Below, one piece after another: positions 1-6,221 of a stretch of DNA of 6,541 nt; position 1 is the first letter of the stretch; each line of letters begins with the position of its first letter. Source of the DNA: Betaproteobacteria bacterium (lineage in GTDB: Bacteria; Pseudomonadota; Gammaproteobacteria; Burkholderiales; Usitatibacteraceae). A program made the translations under genes and the position numbers. Under the pieces are notes generated by a model. The model searched no databases. It saw only the letters and a program-made list of their open reading frames with translations, and had not been told where the DNA came from. Location: contig JANYFH010000134.1 in NCBI GenBank assembly GCA_025362705.1, positions 1 through 6,541 on the forward strand, read 5' to 3'.

Positions 1-500
1 CGGTTGAATTTGATCAGATGGCAGCCGACATGGAATTCGTTCTGCTTAAGCCCGGCGAGAAAAACGTCATCGGCGCGTTAAGCATTACACCGGGCCTGCA
101 GCTCCACTCGGGCGACTCATACGGCTTCCGTTTTGAAATCGACGGAAAATCCGTCATCTATTCAACAGATTCCGAACACAAGCTCGATGATGGTGCTGAA
201 ACCAAGCGCATCGCTGATTTCTTTCGTCGCGCCGATATCGTGATTTTCGATGCCATGTATGCATTGGCAGACGCGATTTCGGTGAAGGCGGACTGGGGAC
301 ACTCGAGCAACATTGTCGGTGTCGAGCTATGCCAGATGGCGTTAGCGAAACATCTGGTCTTGTTTCACCATGAGCCGGCCAACAATGACGCCACGCTTGA
401 GCGCTTGCTGAAAGAGACGCGCCGGTTTGAGGAATTGACCCGCAGCGGGCCAATACTCAAGGTATCGTCATCATATGACGGCATGGAGATCGTGTTCTGA
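1..500 (+). CDS. MBL-fold metallohydrolase, C-terminal part (5' end outside window)
   Basis: The reading frame is open from base 3 to the TGA at 498-500, giving about 165 residues with no start inside the window. It looks like the C-terminal half of a metallo-beta-lactamase-superfamily hydrolase. Late metal-ligand motifs are visible: a TDSE segment whose Asp (codon 168-170) would be the bridging ligand, an FDAMY segment followed by DWGHSS (His at 300-302), and an LFHHEP segment (His at 366-371) near the end. The HxHxDH motif typical of this fold would lie upstream. The in-frame ATG at 18 is probably internal, because the homologous core continues before it. The substrate cannot be told; relatives include phosphodiesterases, and the gene beside it encodes a signalling enzyme. 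The stop overlaps the likely start of the CHASE2-phosphatase gene, so the two are probably co-transcribed and translationally coupled. The fold assignment is fairly firm; the function is open. Confidence 0.85.
   Translation, partial: VEFDQMAADMEFVLLKPGEKNVIGALSITPGLQLHSGDSYGFRFEIDGKSVIYSTDSEHKLDDGAETKRIADFFRRADIVIFDAMYALADAISVKADWGHSSNIVGVELCQMALAKHLVLFHHEPANNDATLERLLKETRRFEELTRSGPILKVSSSYDGMEIVF
485..499 (+). promoter_or_regulatory. Ribosome binding site and probable CTG start of the CHASE2-phosphatase
   Basis: GGAG at 485-488 lies 8 nt before CTG at 497-499, and this CTG overlaps the TGA stop (498-500) of the upstream gene in a CTGA arrangement like the common ATGA coupling. The frame is closed by a TGA at 476-478, and no ATG, GTG or TTG occurs in frame until TTG at 566. 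Starting at 566 would cut through the first membrane helix. Use of CTG is inferred from these constraints and has not been shown. Confidence 0.5.
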
Positions 501-2605
501 GTACATCAGATGTTCGCCGAACACTGAGTACGCTGAATCGGTTTCGTGTCGGCGCGGCAATTCTATTGGCCATATTTGTCGTGCTCTTTGCCAGTGAACC
601 ACCGGTAGTACTTTCGTTGCGTCACGCGGTATTCGACGCCTACCAAAGGCTATTTCCGTTTGTGTGCGTCAATGAACCGGTCGTCATTGTCGCAATTGAC
701 GAGAAGAGCCTCGCGGCATTTGGTCAATGGCCTTGGCCACGTGTGCGCTTGGCCGAGCTGGTCAAAAAGACTGCCTCTTACAAACCTGCAGTCATTGGCC
801 TCGATGTGTTATTCGCTGAATCTGATCGTTATTCAGTGGGCGCATTTGCGAGCCTGATTCCCGGCATCTCCCCGGAGCTTGTTGATAGATTGAAGGCGGA
901 GCCCAGCGGCGACAGGATGTTTGCTCGCGCGTTACACGACGGAAATACTGTGTTAGCGATGGCCGCACTGCAGGAAAAAAATCCGCGCAGCAGTGCTCTG
1001 CCGCTAGTGGCGCCGGTAAGGGTGTCAGCAAAAACCGAGTTACCATTCAAGCGTCTCCAGAGCGTATTGCTGAGCATCGCCGAACTCGACCAGGCGGCCG
1101 CCGGGCGCGGGTTCATTTCCGAGGATGCCGACGACGGCATCGTCCGTCGCGCGCCGTTGTTTGCGCGTATCGGCAAAGCTGGCGAAGCCAGCGACGCGAT
1201 CGCCTTGTCCCTAGGCATGGAAATGCTGCGCGTGGCTTCAGGCAGCGGCGTGTCGATCCGCGATCTCAATGGTGGTGCAATTGAAGTAAAACTCGAGGAA
1301 CTTACTTTTCCTGCGCAGCACGACGGCTCGATTTGGCTGCGCCACTCGCGACACGACGACAATCGCTTCGTCTCCGCAGTCGATGTCATTCGGGGTGAAT
1401 TACCGCGCGACAAACTCGAAGGCAAACTGGTGCTGATCGGATTTACGGGTTTGGGCCTGTTCGACTTCAAGACCACGGTGCTGCATGAAAACGTGCCGGG
1501 GGTGGAGATACATGCGCAGCTGATCGAGCAGTTGCTTGCCGGCGTTCATCTACAGCGTCCGGGTGCTGCGCCGTTTGTCGAATTGTTGCTGATGATTTTA
1601 TCCGGCGGCTTGCTAATCTGGCTGGTGCCGAGAATGCGAGTGCAGCGCGCGCTGCTGATGTTTGTCGCGATTAGTGCCGTGCTTGTGACTATCGGATTCG
1701 CAATGTTCCTGTGCAAAGGCATGCTGATCGACGTGGCATGGCCCGCCATCAGCACCACATGGATACTGGTCGGCATGCTGGCCGGTTCACTCGCGGTTTC
1801 AGATCAGCAAAGGCGCATCATGGGTGAACAGGCCGCGCGTATCGGCGGCGAACTGATGGCAGCGCAGCGCATCCAGATGGGCTTGCTGCCCGATCCCGCG
1901 AGTGTGTTCGGTGATGAGACCCGTTTCGCAGTCGCCGCCACGCTCGAACCAGCACGGCGTGTGGGTGGCGATTTCTATGATTGCTTCATGGTTGATAAAA
2001 ATCGCTTGTTTTTTCTTATCGCCGATGTCTCCGGCAAAGGCCTGGCCGCTGCACTCTTTATGGCATCGGCCAAATCGCACCTGAAGAGTGCGGTACTGAT
2101 GAAACCATACGACGTGAGCGCCGCGTTAACCGATGCGCAGGCTGAGATCGCACGCGAAAATCCGGAGCAAATGTTTGTCACTGTGTTTGCTGCCATTCTC
2201 GATGTCAGCAGCGGCCAGCTTGAGTACGTGAATGCCGGCCACGATGCGCCGTTCGTGCGTGCACCGGGCGGCCCACTAACGCGCCTGCAGCCCGCTGCCG
2301 GTCCACCTTTATGTGTCATTGATGACTTCGATTACCACGGTGAGTCGCACCAGATGGTTGCCGGCGAGTGGCTCTTCATCATGACTGATGGGGTAATAGA
2401 AGCGACCAACAAACGCGGCGAATTCTTCGGCACCAAACGGCTTGAAGAACTATTGAACGACACGCAACTGTCCGATGTGCCCGCAGATATTGTCGGCATG
2501 GTAAAAACGCGCGTACATGCTTTTGCCGAAGGCACAGAACCGGCCGATGATATTACGCTGGTGAGCGTTCGGTGGGGACAAGGGCGAAGCAATGCCACGC
2601 CGTAA
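497..2605 (+). CDS. CHASE2 membrane sensor with SpoIIE/RsbU-type PP2C serine phosphatase domain
   Basis: This is a 702-residue protein if started at the CTG; the first conventional start, TTG at 566, gives 679. In 702-residue numbering, a basic N-terminus leads into a membrane helix (about 18-32), then a periplasmic CHASE2 domain (about 38-345), about three membrane helices (about 360-435), a short linker, and a PP2C phosphatase domain (about 450-695). The phosphatase motifs are all present: VGGDFYD (metal-binding Asp 492), DVSGKG (Asp 510), NAGH (580-582), TDGV (Asp 631) and DDITL (684-685), so it should be an active Mn/Mg-dependent phosphatase. By family knowledge such enzymes dephosphorylate a STAS-domain anti-anti-sigma protein, releasing a partner from an RsbW-type kinase. 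CHASE2 is an extracytoplasmic sensor domain with unknown ligands, more often joined to adenylate cyclases or kinases. A candidate kinase partner lies at 3796-4215. The domain calls are secure; the start codon is not. Confidence 0.93.
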   Translation: MSTSDVRRTLSTLNRFRVGAAILLAIFVVLFASEPPVVLSLRHAVFDAYQRLFPFVCVNEPVVIVAIDEKSLAAFGQWPWPRVRLAELVKKTASYKPAVIGLDVLFAESDRYSVGAFASLIPGISPELVDRLKAEPSGDRMFARALHDGNTVLAMAALQEKNPRSSALPLVAPVRVSAKTELPFKRLQSVLLSIAELDQAAAGRGFISEDADDGIVRRAPLFARIGKAGEASDAIALSLGMEMLRVASGSGVSIRDLNGGAIEVKLEELTFPAQHDGSIWLRHSRHDDNRFVSAVDVIRGELPRDKLEGKLVLIGFTGLGLFDFKTTVLHENVPGVEIHAQLIEQLLAGVHLQRPGAAPFVELLLMILSGGLLIWLVPRMRVQRALLMFVAISAVLVTIGFAMFLCKGMLIDVAWPAISTTWILVGMLAGSLAVSDQQRRIMGEQAARIGGELMAAQRIQMGLLPDPASVFGDETRFAVAATLEPARRVGGDFYDCFMVDKNRLFFLIADVSGKGLAAALFMASAKSHLKSAVLMKPYDVSAALTDAQAEIARENPEQMFVTVFAAILDVSSGQLEYVNAGHDAPFVRAPGGPLTRLQPAAGPPLCVIDDFDYHGESHQMVAGEWLFIMTDGVIEATNKRGEFFGTKRLEELLNDTQLSDVPADIVGMVKTRVHAFAEGTEPADDITLVSVRWGQGRSNATP

Positions 2606-2630
2606 GTGAACCCGCATCCAACTGACTCGC

Positions 2631-3281
2631 CTACCGCACGCTAATTTCCACGCGCCGATTTCGCTCTTCGGCAACGCCTCTGCCGGTGCTGACCAACAAT
2701 TCCCGCCTGCCGCGCCCGGCCACCTGGATGCGTTCCGCTGCAATTCCACGTCCGGTCAGGAGCTCGCGCATGCGCTCAGCACGCGCCAGCGAAAGCTTGT
2801 CATTGAATGCATCGCTGCCCACGTTATCGGCATGACCCGTCACAAGCAGATCCGGTTCAGGCCGACGCTTGATCTCGGCCAGCACATTTGCCAATTCTGT
2901 GTTGGATGCAGCGGTAAGTTCATCCTTGCCTTCAAGGAAATAAAGCATGAAAGTGGCTGGTCGACCTGGCAAAGCCGCGACGGTTGCACTGAAAATATCG
3001 TGCACCTGTTCGGGTGTCAATATTACTGGCTCAGGTTTGCCTTCGGCTGCAATGCGCGACGCGGCGAAAGGTGCATCGAGTAAACGTTCAGCATCGTTGC
3101 GACGCACCACAACACCACCAACTTTCCCACCGGTGCCGGGCAGTACTACCACCAACTCATCGCCCAGCGCGGGTCGACTCGGTGCCTGGGCGCAGGCACC
3201 GAGCAACACGGCAACCAACAGCCCGCCAAGTGAATTTTGAACCGCGCTCACGGAGCGCATCTTAAGGACGCGACGCTTCAT
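2631..3281 (-). CDS. Lipoprotein with C-terminal OmpA-type peptidoglycan-binding domain
   Basis: This is a 216-residue protein. A basic N-terminus and hydrophobic stretch end in the lipobox L27-G-A-C30, so it should be lipidated at Cys30 and anchored in the outer membrane. Residues 31-105 form a variable region with a Gly/Val-rich segment. Residues about 108-216 are an OmpA domain: TGHAD with Asp152, then NDKLSLARA with Arg167, the 15-residue Asp-Arg spacing of the residues that grip diaminopimelate in peptidoglycan. It follows the FecR-domain gene on the same strand, probably in one transcript. Two starts are possible. ATG at 3281 overlaps the FecR gene by 20 nt, with GAAGG only 3 nt before it. 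ATG at 3260 comes one base after the FecR stop, has a poor Shine-Dalgarno site and gives a more usual 23-residue lipoprotein signal. Its stop is 25 bp from the stop of the convergent CHASE2-phosphatase gene, and no terminator hairpin is evident between them. Confidence 0.9.
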   Translation of the reverse strand: MKRRVLKMRSVSAVQNSLGGLLVAVLLGACAQAPSRPALGDELVVVLPGTGGKVGGVVVRRNDAERLLDAPFAASRIAAEGKPEPVILTPEQVHDIFSATVAALPGRPATFMLYFLEGKDELTAASNTELANVLAEIKRRPEPDLLVTGHADNVGSDAFNDKLSLARAERMRELLTGRGIAAERIQVAGRGRRELLVSTGRGVAEERNRRVEISVR

Positions 3282-3708
3282 CCACCTTCACCAGGAACTC
3301 GGTGCCGCGCACACCCATGATGCTTGACGGTGTGTGAATACGCATCGACTCCGGCACCTGTTTAACCATTTTTCCGGAAATGGCCGCCAGCGTACCTTTC
3401 TTCAACGTGCCATCGAACTGTCCGACATGTGTGGTGCTGTCAAAAGTATATTGGTCGACGACAAACACGCTGTTTGGGCCGGTCGAAATCAGGCTGTTAT
3501 CGACGAACGTGATACCGACAGCACCGTCTGCGCCGGTTGTAATCACATCGGCAGTAAAAATTTTCATGCCCGGCACTAAAGCGATTTTCCCGGTGCTGCG
3601 CTGAACTGTGGCGGCACCTTTTGCTACTTTGACATGACCGACTTCATCCGCCATAGCCGACATCGCAAATGTGCAAGCGCAGAATGCTAGCGTCCATTTT
3701 CTCCACAT
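3262..3708 (-). CDS. Exported FecR-domain protein
   Basis: This is a 148-residue protein. Residues 1-20 form a classical signal peptide (WRKW, hydrophobic core, AMA before Asp21), so it should be periplasmic. The mature part is essentially one FecR domain: GHVKVAKGAATV at 24-35, ITTGADGAVGITFVDNS at 56-72, and the hallmark IHTPSSIMGVRGTEFLV at 124-140. It lacks the N-terminal anti-sigma segment and transmembrane helix of canonical FecR iron-siderophore regulators, so it is not a FecR orthologue and probably does not bind an ECF sigma factor. Short exported FecR-domain proteins often sit beside OmpA-domain and CHASE2-domain genes, as here; a role as periplasmic scaffold or sensor input is inference. 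An AGGGGAAG Shine-Dalgarno site (3714-3721) lies 5 nt before the ATG, which supports this start. It is the first gene of a probable two-gene operon with the OmpA lipoprotein. Confidence 0.9.
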   Translation of the reverse strand: MWRKWTLAFCACTFAMSAMADEVGHVKVAKGAATVQRSTGKIALVPGMKIFTADVITTGADGAVGITFVDNSLISTGPNSVFVVDQYTFDSTTHVGQFDGTLKKGTLAAISGKMVKQVPESMRIHTPSSIMGVRGTEFLVKVDEASRP

Positions 3709-3753
3709 TGTAGCTTCCCCTGTATTATTGGTTTATCGACAAAATTTTATCTA

Positions 3754-3782
3754 ATCTTATCCCTTACTAAACCGCTCGGCAA
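3754..3782 (-). promoter_or_regulatory. Candidate sigma-70 promoter of the FecR-OmpA unit
   Basis: On the minus strand, TTGCCG (3782-3777) and TAAGAT (3759-3754) are separated by exactly 17 bp; each matches its consensus hexamer at 4 of 6 bases. Transcription would start near 3747, leaving a leader of about 40 nt before the FecR ATG. A TAAAAT (3749-3744) is an alternative -10 box but has no good -35 partner. The -35 box lies only 13 bp before the ATG of the divergent gene, so the two genes probably share control elements. Confidence 0.45.
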
Positions 3783-3795
3783 TGAACAAACGCAC

Positions 3796-4215
3796 ATGAA
3801 AAACCAGACGCAGGCTGAGGCCATGTTTCCGGCAAAGCTTGGTGCATGGCATCTGGCGCGGGAGTTTCTTGAGCGGTTTTGCGCGGAGGCGTCGCTGGCG
3901 CGCACGCCCAGCCTTCGTTTGAATCTCATCCTTGAAGAACTGTTTACCAATACCGTCAATCACGGGCATCGCGGCGATAGCGATTTTCTGATCTGGATTT
4001 CTTTGAGCGAGTTCGACCGAAAGGTTGTCGTCACTTACCTGGATCAAGGCGTGCCATTCAATCCGCTGGCGATGTCGAAGGCACAACTCGATGTACCGCC
4101 AGACGAACGAAAAATTGGCGGACTGGGCGTATATCTAACCAGAGAATTGACGCTCGACTCCAGCTACGCCTATCTGTACGGACGCAATCGGCTACAGCTG
4201 GTAATGGCGGTCTAG
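3796..4215 (+). CDS. RsbW-like HATPase-domain anti-sigma factor / serine kinase
   Basis: This 139-residue protein is a single GHKL (Bergerat) ATPase fold, the size of RsbW/SpoIIAB-type kinases. The N box is EELFTNTVNHGH (Glu47-Glu48, Asn52), the G1 box is YLDQGVPFNP (Asp83, Gly85), and the G2 box is KIGGLGVYL (Gly108-Gly111). No histidine-kinase dimerisation domain or membrane helix is present, so it should be cytosolic. By family knowledge such proteins phosphorylate a serine on a STAS-domain antagonist and sequester a sigma factor or other partner until the antagonist is dephosphorylated by a PP2C enzyme; the phosphatase at 497-2605 is the obvious counterpart. No STAS gene or sigma factor is in the window. 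ATG at 3796 lacks a Shine-Dalgarno site. ATG at 3823 (residue 10) has GAGG only 2 nt upstream, so 3796 is kept. The gene is divergent from FecR and convergent with the diguanylate cyclase. Confidence 0.88.
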   Translation: MKNQTQAEAMFPAKLGAWHLAREFLERFCAEASLARTPSLRLNLILEELFTNTVNHGHRGDSDFLIWISLSEFDRKVVVTYLDQGVPFNPLAMSKAQLDVPPDERKIGGLGVYLTRELTLDSSYAYLYGRNRLQLVMAV

Positions 4216-4348
4216 TACAGCCCACAAAGGCAGTGAAGCCAGCATTGGTGCGGCATTGCGGGCCATTTATGCCTGGGAGCCCCGTCAGTGCTGGAGTTTA
4301 AACAAAAAAACGCATGCGAACCGCAAGGATGATGTCTATGTGCGCCGC
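4216..4348. other. Convergent intergenic region
   Basis: This spacer separates the stops of the RsbW-like gene and the diguanylate cyclase gene. No coding signal was recognised. The only structured elements are a weak possible terminator for the minus-strand gene (4304-4325) and a 5-bp inverted repeat, GGCAT (4252-4256) with ATGCC (4269-4273), that has no following T run. No clear terminator was seen for the plus-strand gene. Confidence 0.5.
4304..4325 (-). terminator. Weak candidate intrinsic terminator after the diguanylate cyclase
   Basis: Read on the minus strand, TGCG-GTT-CGCA can form a 4-bp stem with a 3-nt loop. It is followed by four bases and then seven T residues (A run at 4304-4310), starting about 24 nt after the stop codon. 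The stem is short and not directly joined to the T tract, so termination here would be inefficient at best. Confidence 0.3.
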
Positions 4349-6073
4349 CTAAATTGTCTGGCGAGTAGCGTGTTTGCGCTCGTACATTTCTTTATCTGCG
4401 GCAGCAAGCATCGACGAAACATCCGGCCCCGCTCCTGGATATACCGCCATCCCGATCGACGCAGAAACTAGTACATTCGCTGCGATATCCGGCGCGATGG
4501 ACTGCAATGGTTCCATCATTCGTTGCTCTATTTTTTCCCTGACACGTTGGCTCGCCGCGGCGTTTTCGATTTCACTCAGCAGCACCACAAACTCGTCACC
4601 ACCATAGCGGCCAACGATGTCGCCGGAGCGCAGCGCGTGCTTCAGACGATCGGCCAATTCAGCCAGAACGATGTCGCCAGTCTGGTGCCCTAGTTGATCG
4701 TTCACACGCTTGAAGTGATCGAGATCCACAAACAACACAGCAAAACTGGTCTTTCTTAAGCCAGAAGCATGTTCTTCGATACGCCGCGTGACCTGCTTCT
4801 CAAAGGTCTCTCGATTAAAGGCACCGGTCAGCTTGTCGGTCTGCAGGCTCATTTGCATGGCCTCGAAATTGCGCGCAAGTTCACCCAATTCATCTTTGCG
4901 GGCAATGCCGACCGGCATAAACAGATGCCCTTCGCCCAAACGTCGCGCCGCACTAGATAGCAGGCGAAGGTCGTGCGAAACCCAGTTGAGCACCCACAGG
5001 CCAAGTGCCATCGCGATCAATGCGGCAACGATTGCCACGGTAACCGTGCGCGTGACGTTATCGACCACGCCGGCCATGAAGTCGCTGCGCGGCACTGCAA
5101 CAACGGTAATCCAGTCAAGACCTGCGCTATCGCGAATCGCGCTGACGGACGCATATATTTTTCCATCGGGGCCATCAAATTCGCGTGCTTGCGGCTCGCC
5201 ATTCTTGAGTCCTGCCTTGAATACGTCGGCAACTTCCGTGTAGGTGGCACGAACCAGTGCGTTGCCACTTTGTGCCGCATTCAAACGTATCTTCTGACCA
5301 TGCGACAAACGTGTTGAATCATCTGACGACGAGGCAATGAGATCGCCGTTTTGTTCTGCAACGAATGCCACGCCATTTTGCGAAACCCGCAAGGCACGGA
5401 CAAAGTCATTGAGCATTTTGAGCGACACGTCAGTCGCGGCTACGCCTTCAATTTGTCCCTTCGCGTCAAACAGCGGTTTTGTGCGGGTTGCAACCAGCTC
5501 ACCGGTGCGGTTATCGACGTAAACGGGCGACCACACTGGCTTCTTTACCTCCAGTGCGCGTTGATACCAGGGTCGCTGGCGCGGATCGTACAGTCTAGAT
5601 TCGACCATCGCTTTTTCCAGCGGCGCGTTGAGTCCGGCAAAACGCTGCAGTCCACGCGGCGTCGTTGCCGAATGTCCTGAACGCCATTCGCCAATGCCGT
5701 CATCGTGCCTGACCACGCCCGCAAACTGGCCGCGACTATTGCCGTAATAGACATAATTATTAGGGTCAGGATTGAGGGATGTGGCAATCCACATGCGGTT
5801 GCGCAAATTCTCGCTTTCTGCCTCCATGGAGGCAGGCGCCAACATGCCCTCGGGAAACGCCGCATCCAGCGCCACCCGCGAACCCACCAGATGCCGATCC
5901 ACCGCCTGGCTGATACGGCTCACCATATCGCGCAACAATTCCTCTGATACCGCCGACACCGCCTGGCTGCCCGCGAAATACGAAAAGCCGCCGATGATGG
6001 CTGCCACGGCCAGTGTCAGCACTACGTAGGGAACAGTTAGTACTTGTCGGAGGGAGAGGGTCGCCCGAGCCAT
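4349..6073 (-). CDS. Membrane diguanylate cyclase: dCACHE sensor, HAMP, GGDEF
   Basis: This is a 574-residue protein from ATG at 6073. Order: membrane helix (about 11-33), periplasmic dCACHE_1 sensor (about 36-330), second helix (about 340-366), HAMP linker (about 367-412), and GGDEF domain (about 413-574). The cyclase should make c-di-GMP from two GTP: the DKLTGAFNRE entry motif, the metal-binding Asp450 in DLDHFK, and the active site RYGGDEF (491-495) are intact. RSGD (482-485), five residues before GGDEF, is a complete inhibitory I-site, predicting product feedback. In the sensor, LYDPRQRPWY (161-170) and later residues fit the amino-acid-binding dCACHE motif. Start choice is open: ATG 6073 has a poor Shine-Dalgarno site, while GTG 6097 and TTG 6118 each have GAGG about 5 nt upstream. 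All three keep both helices. It is in the same orientation as ComEC, 148 bp downstream, so it may have its own promoter. The target process is unknown. Confidence 0.93.
   Translation of the reverse strand: MARATLSLRQVLTVPYVVLTLAVAAIIGGFSYFAGSQAVSAVSEELLRDMVSRISQAVDRHLVGSRVALDAAFPEGMLAPASMEAESENLRNRMWIATSLNPDPNNYVYYGNSRGQFAGVVRHDDGIGEWRSGHSATTPRGLQRFAGLNAPLEKAMVESRLYDPRQRPWYQRALEVKKPVWSPVYVDNRTGELVATRTKPLFDAKGQIEGVAATDVSLKMLNDFVRALRVSQNGVAFVAEQNGDLIASSSDDSTRLSHGQKIRLNAAQSGNALVRATYTEVADVFKAGLKNGEPQAREFDGPDGKIYASVSAIRDSAGLDWITVVAVPRSDFMAGVVDNVTRTVTVAIVAALIAMALGLWVLNWVSHDLRLLSSAARRLGEGHLFMPVGIARKDELGELARNFEAMQMSLQTDKLTGAFNRETFEKQVTRRIEEHASGLRKTSFAVLFVDLDHFKRVNDQLGHQTGDIVLAELADRLKHALRSGDIVGRYGGDEFVVLLSEIENAAASQRVREKIEQRMMEPLQSIAPDIAANVLVSASIGMAVYPGAGPDVSSMLAAADKEMYERKHATRQTI
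5818..5835. repeat. Perfect 18-bp palindrome inside the diguanylate cyclase gene
   Basis: CTGCCTCCATGGAGGCAG equals its own reverse complement, and the symmetry stops at the next base on each side. It lies in the codons for the N-terminal part of the dCACHE sensor domain. As RNA it could form a hairpin of about seven pairs with a four-base loop. Whether it has any role beyond coding cannot be told from sequence. Confidence 0.6.
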
Positions 6074-6221
6074 TGAATACTCATTGTTGGGTTGCACTAC
6101 CGCCTCGTGTTTGGCCAAAAATACCTCACGATGGGCACGCGTCAAAAGAAGGTTGGCGAATGATACCTACGCGCGCAGATAAAGGATAGTGCGCGAATGC
6201 AACACGCGGTGACCGTACGCT

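Noticed and set aside
566..568. TTG at 566 as the start of the CHASE2-phosphatase
   Set aside because: It cuts through the first membrane helix, has no Shine-Dalgarno site, and leaves the preceding helix-coding codons unexplained.
829..1476. A 215-codon open frame on the minus strand
   Set aside because: It is entirely antisense to the CHASE2 domain, its translation is Ser/Ala/Arg-rich and resembles no family, and the plus-strand protein here has clear domain homology.
2606..2630. A bidirectional terminator between the convergent phosphatase and OmpA genes
   Set aside because: The 25-bp spacer has no inverted repeat and no T or A run.
3262..3708. A classical FecIR iron-siderophore regulator
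   Set aside because: There is a cleavable signal peptide, no cytoplasmic anti-sigma segment or transmembrane helix, and no ECF sigma factor or TonB-dependent receptor nearby.
3736..3763. A plus-strand promoter for the RsbW-like gene using TCGACA and TATCCC
   Set aside because: TCGACA matches the -35 consensus at 5 of 6 bases, but the only -10 candidate, 16 bp on, matches 3 of 6, which is too weak to call.
4239..4294. CCAGCA (4239-4244) and TGCTGG (4289-4294) as a terminator stem
   Set aside because: The arms are only 6 bp with a 44-nt loop and no T tract follows on the plus strand.
4788..5243. A 151-codon open frame on the plus strand
   Set aside because: It is antisense to the HAMP/GGDEF and sensor regions of the diguanylate cyclase and shows a shadow-like composition with no recognisable motif.
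6074..6145. Start of the diguanylate cyclase at TTG 6145
   Set aside because: The bases before it contain no ribosome binding site. ATG 6073, GTG 6097 and TTG 6118 are all better placed, and the extra residues are outside any domain.
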